Shown here: positions 19,491 through 28,279 of the stretch, in pieces
How the letters are laid out: each line of letters opens with the position of its first letter
Numbering within the stretch: the stretch's first letter is position 1
Origin: Providencia stuartii
GTDB taxonomy: Bacteria; Pseudomonadota; Gammaproteobacteria; Enterobacterales; Enterobacteriaceae
Length of the DNA: 64,000 bases
Direction: 5' to 3'
NCBI GenBank assembly: GCA_900455155.1
Contig: UGUC01000002.1
Coordinates: forward strand, 1,116,001-1,180,000
Program-made: the position numbers and the translations under genes
The notes under the pieces: model-generated
The model's database searches: none
Told to the model about the DNA's origin: nothing
What the model saw: only the letters and a program-made list of their open reading frames with translations

Positions 19491-20108
19491 ATGAAAAACT
19501 GGATAATACTGATGCTTTTTTCAGCGGTAGGTTATGCAAATGCATTACCAACTTTTGAAACTAACTATGATGAAGGCAAGGTATCTTTTGCGGGTAAAGT
19601 TGTTGATGTTTCGTGTGTAGTTTCCGTGAATGACCAAGGAAGTGATGCGAATATCTATCTTGCTCCAATTTCACTTATGGAAATTCATAATAGTGAAGGT
19701 GGTGCCTATTTAAAATCAAAAATGTTTACTATCAAGTTATCACAATGTCAATCTGTTGAGCATAATGGTGAAGTTGTTGATGCCGATCTCAATAAAATCA
19801 GTGTAACTTGGGCGGATGGTTACTTGGTGCCGAAAACAAACTTTGAAACTGCGGGGCTTCTGAAAAATATGTTAGTTGATGGTGCAAAAAATATTAACTT
19901 TGCATTATCCATCAATAATAACACGATTCTAGATGCTGATAATAAAATTATTCCAGCAGATCCTCAGCAACTTAAAGTCACGCCGAAAATATCAGATAAT
20001 AAGGATGCAATTTTCCAATATTATATTGGTTACACAGCAGAGAAGGCGAGTGATGTGACAACTGGGTTGATGGCAAGTTATGCGACATATGAAATCCAGT
20101 ATAATTAA
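19491..20108 (+). CDS. Minor fimbrial subunit paralogous to the major subunit (operon 1)
   Basis: This 205-residue pilin-like protein has a signal peptide ending near GYANA. It shares a distinctive pattern with the major subunit of the same operon: VVDVSCVVSVNDQGSDANIYLAPISLMEI against [24 protein letters not shown]. It also shares YLKSKMF/YLKPKSF and the end [18 protein letters not shown]. The two are clearly duplicates that have diverged. The unusual terminal position after the adhesin suggests a minor, initiating or terminating subunit. It is followed by a strong terminator. Confidence 0.88.
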   Translation: MKNWIILMLFSAVGYANALPTFETNYDEGKVSFAGKVVDVSCVVSVNDQGSDANIYLAPISLMEIHNSEGGAYLKSKMFTIKLSQCQSVEHNGEVVDADLNKISVTWADGYLVPKTNFETAGLLKNMLVDGAKNINFALSINNNTILDADNKIIPADPQQLKVTPKISDNKDAIFQYYIGYTAEKASDVTTGLMASYATYEIQYN

Positions 20109-20133
20109 CATATAAAAACATGTAGGTTAAATA

Positions 20134-20173
20134 AAAATAACATAGCGATTTAATCGCTATGTTATTTTTTTGT
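20134..20173. terminator. Strong terminator between fimbrial operon 1 and the Xre gene
   Basis: A perfect 16-bp stem, AAAATAACATAGCGAT (20134-20149) and ATCGCTATGTTATTTT (20153-20168), with a 3-base loop is followed by TTTTG. The A-run on the other side lets it work in both directions for the converging genes. Confidence 0.9.
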
Positions 20174-20217
20174 TTAGGTGATTAGGTTTGAAATATAATT
20201 GTCTAATTACAGATGTA

Positions 20218-20562
20218 TCATAAATGTAATAATATAGATTGAAATATTAGAGCGAGTTTTTTAGAGTGAATAATAACACTCTCTGCTGTATATTTTAGCT
20301 CTTGACTCTTAATATTAATTGTTTCATCTTGCATAGAGTAATCCTCTTCAGTAATACATCCTTGAAAGAACCAGTCTATAGGGCATTTCAACGCAATCGC
20401 TATGCTAACTAAGTGATTTAGAGGTATTTTATTGATTCCATTCTCATAGCGAGAGACTTGCTGTTGGCTGATATTTAATTTTTTGGCTAAATCAGCCCCC
20501 GAAAGGCCTAATTCTTTTCGCCGTGTTTTTATCTTAATTCCAATAAAATAATGAATGTCCAT
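20218..20562 (-). CDS. Xre-family helix-turn-helix regulator beside fimbrial operon 1
   Basis: This 114-residue protein has a single Cro/CI-type HTH domain at about residues 8-64. The HTH helices fall in GADLAKKLNISQQQVSRYENG, and the domain ends with ALKCPIDWFFQ. The start at 20562 follows GAGGGTG. It lies convergent to the fimbrial operon, sharing its terminator. Proteus fimbrial operons often end with a small Xre regulator (MrpJ type) that represses motility while fimbriae are made. The domain, size and location fit that role, but MrpJ genes are usually on the same strand as the operon. The target is therefore inferred. Confidence 0.8.
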   Translation of the reverse strand: MDIHYFIGIKIKTRRKELGLSGADLAKKLNISQQQVSRYENGINKIPLNHLVSIAIALKCPIDWFFQGCITEEDYSMQDETINIKSQELKYTAESVIIHSKKLALIFQSILLHL

Positions 20563-21652
20563 GTGACACCCTCGATTGATAAAGGGATTGTAGAGTATAA
20601 TGCTAATGCATTATAAAATTATACAATATATAAAATCTTAAAAAAACAATTAATTTCAATATGTCGGTTATTTAATTTAGCTAAGCCATATATTGAAAAG
20701 ACCTTACAATTTATATTAGTAAGTGTTCTCATGTGTTAATTAAAATGAGAATAATAATTATAACAGAAATATTACTATATAAACATTTGATATAAATTAA
20801 TTGTTTTACTTTTTGTTTTTTAGTTTTTGTATTTGATTATTTTAAGGCTTGATTATATTTAAATAAACCTTATTCATTTTTTCTTTTATCGATACTCGAT
20901 TATGGATATGTCGTTCTCTAATATATAACCTTAGATGTTAGTGATATGTATCTAAAAAGCTATTGATTTTCACGGTAAGTATTTTTATTGAGGGTTTTAT
21001 TGGTATATAAAAATATTAACATTAATTAATATTAAGGAAATTTAATGTTTATTGCTGTTTTACGGAGGATTATTGAATAAAAATTCACGTGGTAAATATA
21101 CGTATGCTTATAATAAATTATTAAAATAATAATAAAGTAGAGTGAAAAAAGTCAATAAGTATATAATGAAATTAATCAATTAACTGTAATTACGGTCTTG
21201 AGAGGGGAGTGTTAGAAAGGATTGTAATTATTAAATCTATTTATAATCAATTACTTATTTCTTCATTCTAATCAGAAGGAGAGTAATACAAATTACATTT
21301 TAATAACAAAAAAATGCAAGATATAGATAAGCTCATCATAGATCCCTAATGACATAGTAAAAATAACTATTAATGTAAAAAAGCTAACAGAAAGCAGTTT
21401 CGCCATAATTAATTGATAAAACTCTATTGGTAAATATGTGTTTATAGTTTTAGTATAACTGAACTTAAATATTAAAAATGATGTAATGTGTAAACATACA
21501 TTTCTGGTAGCGCATACTAACAACTAACGCCATTGTTCAGGTATTTTTTGAAGTTATAGACTAATTGATCTGATTAGACCAGTTTTTTATGCTGTATATA
21601 TGGTATAATACAGTGGTAGAAGTCGGTGATGTTGGCCTGAATTACTGCAAAT

Positions 21653-21785
21653 TGTAACAAAATTGAATGTTCACAAAAAGGGCGAAATGAAGAGGTTCGC
21701 TGATAAATATCTTGCATAACTCATCGGTTAGAACAGATTTAGTGGTGGGTTACTTAAAGTTAATGAATTTTACAATTTTGTTACA
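21653..21785. repeat. 13-bp inverted repeat upstream of grxB
   Basis: TGTAACAAAATTG (21653-21665) and CAATTTTGTTACA (21773-21785) are exact reverse complements 107 bases apart. The right copy overlaps the candidate -35 region of grxB, so they may be paired regulator sites. Confidence 0.55.
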
Positions 21786-21805
21786 TCCATGCCTTTCGCT
21801 ATACT
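21779..21805 (+). promoter_or_regulatory. Possible grxB promoter
   Basis: TTGTTA (21779-21784) and TATACT (21800-21805) are spaced by 15 bases, 51 bases before the grxB start. The spacing is a little short, so this is a weak call. Confidence 0.35.
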
Positions 21806-21855
21806 AACATAATAATCAATATGATTGTCACCACTTAAATGAAGAGGATCTTATA

Positions 21856-22494
21856 ATGAAACTCTATCTTTATGATCATTGTCCGTTTTGTGTTAGAGCA
21901 AGAATGATATTCGGATTTAAAAAAATCGCTGTAGAGCAGATATTTTTGATGGAAGATGATAAAGCGACGCCAACCAAAATGATTGGCCGCAAAATGTTGC
22001 CTATTTTGCAAAAAGATGATGGTGACTATTTACCAGAGAGTCTAGATATAGTTCATTATGTCGATCAGCTAGTAGAGCCAGCAATCGCTCAACATGCTGT
22101 TTCTCCAGAGATTGATAAATGGTATAACACCGTTTCAACTACAGTATATAAATTGGTTGTTCCACGTTTTACACAAGCCGATTTTCCTGAGCTAAGGACC
22201 CCAGAGGCGAGAGCCGCTTATATTGAAAGGGAAGAGCGTGCTTTTGGTGATCTGAATACGTTATTAAAAGAAACGCATACATTAATTGTGGAGCTTGAAC
22301 CACATATGGATGCTTTAGATGCATGGTTAGAAACGCGTAATAGCAACAATATTATGGATGATATTATTATCTTCCCTTTATTGCGCAGTTTATCAATAGT
22401 GAATGACTTACCGTTTAGCACCACTATACTGAATTATATGAAAAATATCGCTCAAATAACGGGGGTAACCCTGCTGTTTTCACAAGCAACGTAA
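21856..22494 (+). CDS. grxB: Glutaredoxin 2
   Basis: GrxB is the large, glutathione-S-transferase-like glutaredoxin that reduces protein and low-molecular-weight disulfides with glutathione. The 212-residue product (E. coli 215) has the dithiol active site CPFC at residues 9-12 in YDHCPFCVRARMIFG. The cis-Pro segment MLPILQKDDG and the GSH-binding PESLDIVHYVD follow, then the all-helical C-terminal GST domain. An AGAGGA ribosome site precedes it, and a clear terminator follows. Confidence 0.96.
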   Translation: MKLYLYDHCPFCVRARMIFGFKKIAVEQIFLMEDDKATPTKMIGRKMLPILQKDDGDYLPESLDIVHYVDQLVEPAIAQHAVSPEIDKWYNTVSTTVYKLVVPRFTQADFPELRTPEARAAYIEREERAFGDLNTLLKETHTLIVELEPHMDALDAWLETRNSNNIMDDIIIFPLLRSLSIVNDLPFSTTILNYMKNIAQITGVTLLFSQAT

Positions 22495-22528
22495 AGCTAG
22501 CTATTTTGAAACCGTGTTATTATCAAGC

Positions 22529-22566
22529 AAAAATCCCATTATTCATGACAAATAATGGGATTTTTA
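22529..22566 (+). terminator. Terminator after grxB
   Basis: AAAAATCCCATTATT (22529-22543) and AATAATGGGATTTTT (22551-22565) form a perfect 15-bp stem with a 7-base loop. The T-run is part of the right arm. It may also serve hslJ on the other strand. Confidence 0.85.
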
Positions 22567-22595
22567 ATTAGTCGTCACTTGAAAATAAAGAAAAA

Positions 22596-23032
22596 TTAAT
22601 TAACGTAATCTTTCAAAACATAAACCAGTTTATACCTACCTTGTGACAAAGTAAGCTTTTTATCATTATAGGATATATCAGCACCTTCGGTTAGCATACG
22701 TTTAATTAATGGATCCCATTTTGATAAGTCTTCATCAACGCACTCTAATTCTGTTTTGGATAGATGCTTAACAACAAGCGTTGCATTATTGATCCGACCC
22801 ATTCCATGAAAATCATTGCACATAGTGGCAGAGACAAACATTTTTTCGCCAAAGGACAAACTAGGAACGCCGACTTTACCAACGATGGGGTGCCCATCAA
22901 CCTCTGTTAGTACAAAATTATGATGGATTAACTGTTGCTCAGTCACATTATCGCTGTTATCAGCACTCACATTTTGGGTTTGGCAGGCTGCTAATAAAAA
23001 ACCAATAGTGTTAAAGGGATTATCCGTTTCAT
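22596..23032 (-). CDS. hslJ: Heat-shock-inducible lipoprotein HslJ (one apparent frameshift)
   Basis: This META/HslJ-domain envelope lipoprotein is linked to novobiocin resistance in E. coli. The continuous frame covers residues from SADNSDNV on. The true start is further upstream (ATG at 23032, MKRIIPLT), and the six-A run on the plus strand at 22996-23001 is one base short. Restoring it gives a lipoprotein signal with lipobox LAAC and a 145-residue protein (E. coli 140). Family blocks HHNFVLTEVDGHPI, SFGEKMFVSATMCNDFHGMG and a C-terminal YKLVYVLKDYVN are present. It lies just downstream of ldhA on the same strand, as in E. coli. Confidence 0.88.
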
Positions 23033-23048
23033 TATCATTTTGCCTCTA

Positions 23049-24047
23049 TTAGGCTTTGACAATGTTAGGACAATCTTCGCCATTATTAAGTTGGCGGATG
23101 TTCCCTAAAGTTGTTTCGCTGATACTGGTTAATGCTTCTTCCGTTAAGAAAGCCTGATGACCCGTAAATAGCACATTATGGCATGATGAAAGGCGACGGA
23201 AAATATCATCTTGGATAACGTCATTCGATTTGTCTTCAAAGAACAATTCGCGTTCATTTTCATAAACATCCATACCAAGAGAGCCAATTTTCTGTGCTTT
23301 AAGTGCACTAATGGCTGCAACAGAATCGATGAGAGCGCCACGGCTTGTATTGATGATCATTACGCCATTTTTCATTTTATTAAATGCGTTTTCATCTAAT
23401 AAATGGTGATTTTCGGGCGTGAGAGGGCAGTGTAAAGAGATAATGTCAGAATTTTTGTATAAAGTATCTAAATCCACATATTCTGCACCTAAATCGAGGA
23501 CCACTTGATTTGGGTAAGGGTCATGGGCGAGTAAACGCATACCAAACCCTTTTAAGATCCTCAGCGCGGCTTGGCCAATTTTACCCGTGCCGATAATACC
23601 GACAGTGCGGTTATGCATATTAAAGCCCGTTAACCCTTCTAAAGAAAAGTTAGCATCTCGGGTACGTTGATAGGCTCGGTGGATACGACGATTAAGGCAT
23701 AACATCATCCCCACGGCATGTTCGGCAACTGCTTCAGGTGAATAGGCGGGCACACGCACAACTTGGATCCCAAGCTCTTGTGCTGCGACTAAATCAACAT
23801 TATTAAAACCTGCGCAACGTAATGCTAAAATGCGGATATTAAGCGCCGCAAGCTCTTCTAATACTTCACGGCTAGCATCATCATTAACAAAGATACATAC
23901 GGCATCAGCGCCGACAGCATTTTTTGCTGTTTGTACTGTTAATGGAAAATCAAAGTATTCGATATTAAAATCAAACTCGGATCCTTGATTGACTTGATCC
24001 ATATGTTTACGATCATACTGTTTAGTACTGTAAGAAACGATTTTCAT
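23049..24047 (-). CDS. ldhA: Fermentative D-lactate dehydrogenase
   Basis: This enzyme reduces pyruvate to D-lactate with NADH in anaerobic mixed-acid fermentation. The 332-residue protein (E. coli 329) belongs to the D-2-hydroxyacid dehydrogenase family. It shows the Rossmann motif GTGKIGQAALRILKGFG near 152-168, the substrate-binding LRCAGFNNVDL, the NTSRGALID segment, and the catalytic His in GHQAFLTEEAL near the C-terminus. The divergent gene is ydbH and hslJ follows, both as in E. coli. A redundant anaerobic role with fnr nearby is plausible, but no regulatory site was identified. Confidence 0.96.
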   Translation of the reverse strand: MKIVSYSTKQYDRKHMDQVNQGSEFDFNIEYFDFPLTVQTAKNAVGADAVCIFVNDDASREVLEELAALNIRILALRCAGFNNVDLVAAQELGIQVVRVPAYSPEAVAEHAVGMMLCLNRRIHRAYQRTRDANFSLEGLTGFNMHNRTVGIIGTGKIGQAALRILKGFGMRLLAHDPYPNQVVLDLGAEYVDLDTLYKNSDIISLHCPLTPENHHLLDENAFNKMKNGVMIINTSRGALIDSVAAISALKAQKIGSLGMDVYENERELFFEDKSNDVIQDDIFRRLSSCHNVLFTGHQAFLTEEALTSISETTLGNIRQLNNGEDCPNIVKA

Positions 24048-24279
24048 CTAAGAAACTCCGTGTACTATTCGTTAGGAACCCAAAATAAGGGGTAGCTAAA
24101 AAAGTGGCTACCAAGCATTAAGGTCAGAATAAGATAATTATTACAGTAAATCATCAAAAAAATACTGAAAGTGCGCCTTTATTGCGCTTTAATTGGTGAT
24201 TGTAGTCGTTTAAAGATATAACGATCTTGATTAGCACCAATATTCACAATCGATATAGATAAAACAAGGAAGCTGTTTG

Positions 24280-26881
24280 ATGAAAAGGGCACTTAAAATA
24301 TTACTCTTAAGCGTTGTAGGATGCGTTGTGCTCTTATCTATTTTATGGGTCACAGTAACCCGTTGGCTTCCTATTGTTGCAAAATCTTATTTACCCGAAA
24401 ACGTGACGCTGTCATTTAGCCAGCCTGTATATCGTCATGACCAATTAATTGTTGATAGCATACAATTGAAGGCAGGCGACTGCTTGTGGTTTGATGCTAA
24501 AAAGAGCCGTTTTTCGCTTTTTCCATTACATTTAGCAATTAATGAGTTAACTGAAGATAATCAATGTTTAAGTCAGTTGTCTTCAGATGAAAAAGATAGC
24601 GAAAGTACACCACTATCGGTGATTGAATTGATTGATAACTTACCTTCATTTTCATTGGTCATTGAAAATGCCAAGGTATCGCCTTGGGAAGAGTATCAAG
24701 GCAGTATTTGGCTGTATCGAAATGAAGGGACGCCATTAGCTTTAGATTATCGTGGTGATAAATTATCTTTTTCAACCAATATCACTGCTAACCATAAACT
24801 CAATATTGAACATTTTTCCGTTCAATTACCAGAACAAGAGCAGCGCCTTGAACTCGATGGCGAGTTAAGCTTACCACTAACGACAGAATCACTTCCGACA
24901 TCAGGCATACTCTTTGCTGAATTTTTATTAACTCAGCCAAGCAAATCCCTGTATGCGAAATTGCGGTGGCTGGATGATCAAGGCACATTGTCTTTATTTG
25001 ATAAGCAAAGTGGTCAAGAAATTTTTCATTTGCCTTGGCAAGTGTCAGCCAACATGATCCGTATTGAGGATGGGCGTTGGCAGTGGGAAGAGAGTGAGGT
25101 TCCATTACATGGCGGTATTTCGTTACAAATAGAGAATTGGCAGTCGGGCCTGAGTGACATGGTGATTAGTGGGCGTACTAATATGATGACCGAGGCTCAA
25201 AAAGGTAAAGCGAATTTAGTATTAAATTTACCAGCTAATAAAATTAATTTACTCGATGCAGATATTCATTTTCAGCTAAATGGGCAATTGAAATATGATG
25301 ATATGGTTTTAGATATCAACTTGCCGTCAAAAATATCGGGTCAATTAATTTCGCCCGCAATTTCATTTCTTCCCGGCTCACTCTTACGAGCTTATGGGCG
25401 TGTTTCACCGACGCTACTATTACAAGAAGCACGCTTACCTTTAGCGGGTACTTCATTGAGTGCGGAAGGGATCACCGGGCGCCTCCAAGCTATTTTAAAA
25501 GTGAAAGAGCAGTATTGGGGGGATTTCGCCATTCATTTAGACGGTCAGGCGAATAAGTTTATATTTGATAAAGGCAAGTGGTTTTGGAATTATTGGGGAA
25601 ATGCACAATTACCGGCTTTAGCGGCGCATTGGGATATCAAAGGGCAAGGTAGTTGGCAAGATTCGTTAATTACCCTAAATACGTTAAACACTGGGTTTGA
25701 CCAAATAAAATATGGTTTGCTTTCGATGACGGCAACACGCCTTATTTTAACAAAACCTTTATTTTGGCAACGTGATCCGGCTAAAGAGAACTTCCAAGGT
25801 GAACTCCAACTTACCAGTAACCGAATGCAATTTGGAGCCGCAAGCTATTTGCCTAAAACGACTGTTAATGCGGCTCTAAAAGGTAAATCACCGGCTGATT
25901 TTCAGTTAAAAGCTGATTTAAGTACTAAAGACGTAGGGCCAATTGTTATTTTTAGTCGATGGGATGGCGAACGTTTTCGGGGGCAAGCGCGTTGGCCAGA
26001 ACAATCAGTGAGTGCATTCCAAACATTGATCCCAAATGATTTAGGGATCACCTTGCGTGAAGGAAAACTTTTTTCACAAGCCGCTTTTTCGATTGATCCA
26101 GAAACCGGTTTTATCGCGGGAGGGCACTGGCGTGTAGAAAATACGGGAATGTGGCTTAAAGATGGTGAAGTGAGTGGCTTAGATTTCGTTTTACCTTGGA
26201 AATTACAAAATAGCACATGGACGTTAGGTGAAAAATCGGCTGTACAATTACGTATCAAGCAATTAAATAATTTGTTTGAACTAACCGATATTCGAGCCGA
26301 TTTATCAGGTACTTACCCGCCAACAGATGCAATGCCATTAAAATTGAGCCAAGTTGGTTTTAATTTATTAGGGGGGAAGGTAGAGCTTGATTTACTCCGT
26401 TGGCCACAAAAAACAGCCAGCCACAATCAGACTACATCAAATTGAATTAAGCCGATTATTTACCATACTCAAAGTAACTCAGTTTGCGGCCTCTGGTCGC
26501 GTTGATGGGGAATTACCTTTTTACCTTAATAATCCAGAGTGGATCGTTAAAAATGGTTGGTTAGAAAATAGTGGCCCGTTGGCCTTGCGTCTTGATACTC
26601 AGTTTGTTGAGTCAATTAAGGCTGATAATATGTCTGCAGGAGCAGCGATAGGTTGGTTGCAATACTTGGAAATTTCTCGCAGCCGTACCGATGTGAATAT
26701 CACCAATTTAGGCTTGTTGACAATGAAAACCATTATCCAAGGTTTTAATCCTCAAGAATCTAAAAAAAGAGAAGTCCACTTAAATTACACACATGAAGAG
26801 AATATCTTCCAATTATGGCGTAGCCTACGTTTTGGCAGTAACTTAGAAGAGTGGCTGGAAAAAAAATATCTAAAGGAATAA
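24280..26881 (+). CDS. ydbH: AsmA-like intermembrane protein YdbH (one apparent frameshift)
   Basis: YdbH is a large envelope protein anchored by one N-terminal transmembrane segment (about residues 5-27). It continues as a long periplasmic beta-groove domain. With TamB and YhdP it supports glycerophospholipid transport to the outer membrane, and YnbE is its outer-membrane partner. ATG 24280 follows AAGGA at 24266-24270. The frame breaks at the G-run near 26370-26378. Removing one G joins LLGGKVELDLLRWPQK to the C-terminal 160 residues, giving 866 residues (E. coli about 879). The AsmA-like end LTMKTIIQGFNPQ is present. It is followed at once by ynbE and ydbL, the conserved operon. Confidence 0.92.
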
Positions 26882-26890
26882 GGATTAACA

Positions 26891-27098
26891 GTGAAAATAA
26901 TCGCGACGAGTGTATTTACATTGATGGCAATGATGCTGACAGGTTGTTTGCGGGGTTGAGGTAGCGACACCTGATAAACCCATTAATATCAACATGAATG
27001 TTAAAATTGAGCACGAAATACTCATTAAAGCTGATAAGCAAGTTGAAGACTTACTTAAAGAAAATAGTGATCTTTTTGGTAAGGTGGAAGCACAATGA
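26891..27098 (+). CDS. ynbE: Outer-membrane lipoprotein YnbE (one apparent frameshift)
   Basis: This small lipoprotein partners YdbH to bridge the inner and outer membranes. GTG 26891 follows AAGGATTAACA and starts MKIIATSVFTLM, with lipobox LTGC. The frame then meets a stop because of one extra G in the CGGGGT run near 26951-26956. Removing it gives RVEVATPDKPININMNVKIE, the family core, and an end at 27098 for a total of 68 residues. The stop overlaps the ydbL start (ATGA), which supports the reconstructed frame and implies translational coupling. It is short and broken, so automatic annotation could easily miss it. Confidence 0.88.
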
Positions 27099-27421
27099 AG
27101 ACCATTTTCCAAGCGTTGATGATATCCGGTTTATTTGTTTTTTCGGCTGCTGCACTAACCGTTGATGAGGCAAAAAATCAAGGGTTAGTTGGTGAAACAT
27201 TATCAGGTTATTTAGCGGTAGTTACCCACGGTAATGCGGAAGTTGATGAGCTTGTCACTGAAATTAACCGTGAGCGTGAAATCAAATACAGTGAAATTGC
27301 GAAGAAAAACAATCTAAAAACTAGGGATGTGGGCAAAATAGCGGGGCAGAAACTCGTTGAAAGAGCCGCGAGTGGGGAGTATGTACGCGGTATTAATGGT
27401 CAATGGTTGAAGAAAAAATAA
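27095..27421 (+). CDS. ydbL: Periplasmic protein YdbL (DUF1318)
   Basis: This 108-residue exported protein is the third gene of ydbH-ynbE-ydbL. A signal peptide (MKTIFQALMISGLFVFSAAA) precedes the conserved mature part LTVDEAKNQGLVGETLSGYL. The family's INREREIKYSEIAKKNNL and the end GEYVRGINGQWLKK follow. Published work indicates that YdbL modulates YdbH-YnbE function, but the mechanism is not visible here. It overlaps ynbE by 4 bases. Confidence 0.93.
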   Translation: MKTIFQALMISGLFVFSAAALTVDEAKNQGLVGETLSGYLAVVTHGNAEVDELVTEINREREIKYSEIAKKNNLKTRDVGKIAGQKLVERAASGEYVRGINGQWLKKK

Positions 27422-27469
27422 TATGCGCATGATTTGTTCATACGCACATCATTGTGAGGTCAATTGCAG

Positions 27470-28071
<602 letters not shown>

Positions 28072-28279
28072 CGTTTTACCTTAAAACTCATTGATTTATA
28101 TCGTAATTAATAATACAGATTTTAATCATCAATGAAAGAAAGAATTTTAGAAGAGTTATATCAAAAAAATTGATGTTGCCATTTATTCTGTGGTATTGAT
28201 GGCGTTTTTATCATGATGGTAATGACAGCCTATATTCAACAAAATGGCATAAAATAGTTAAATAATAAGGATTTAAAAA

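Larger units (their letters stand above)
20563..21855. other. AT-rich non-coding region before grxB
   Basis: About 1.3 kb holds no gene I can support. It is very AT-rich up to about 21500, resembling the left flank of the fimbrial operon. A minus-strand reading frame at 21293-21523 lacks a good ribosome site. A 13-bp inverted repeat (21653-21665 and 21773-21785) and a possible grxB promoter are near the right end. Confidence 0.45.

Noticed and set aside
21293..21523. 76-codon minus-strand ORF, partly hydrophobic
   Set aside because: No Shine-Dalgarno sequence before either start and AT-driven composition; a 37-residue hydrophobic version from 21406 also lacks a site.
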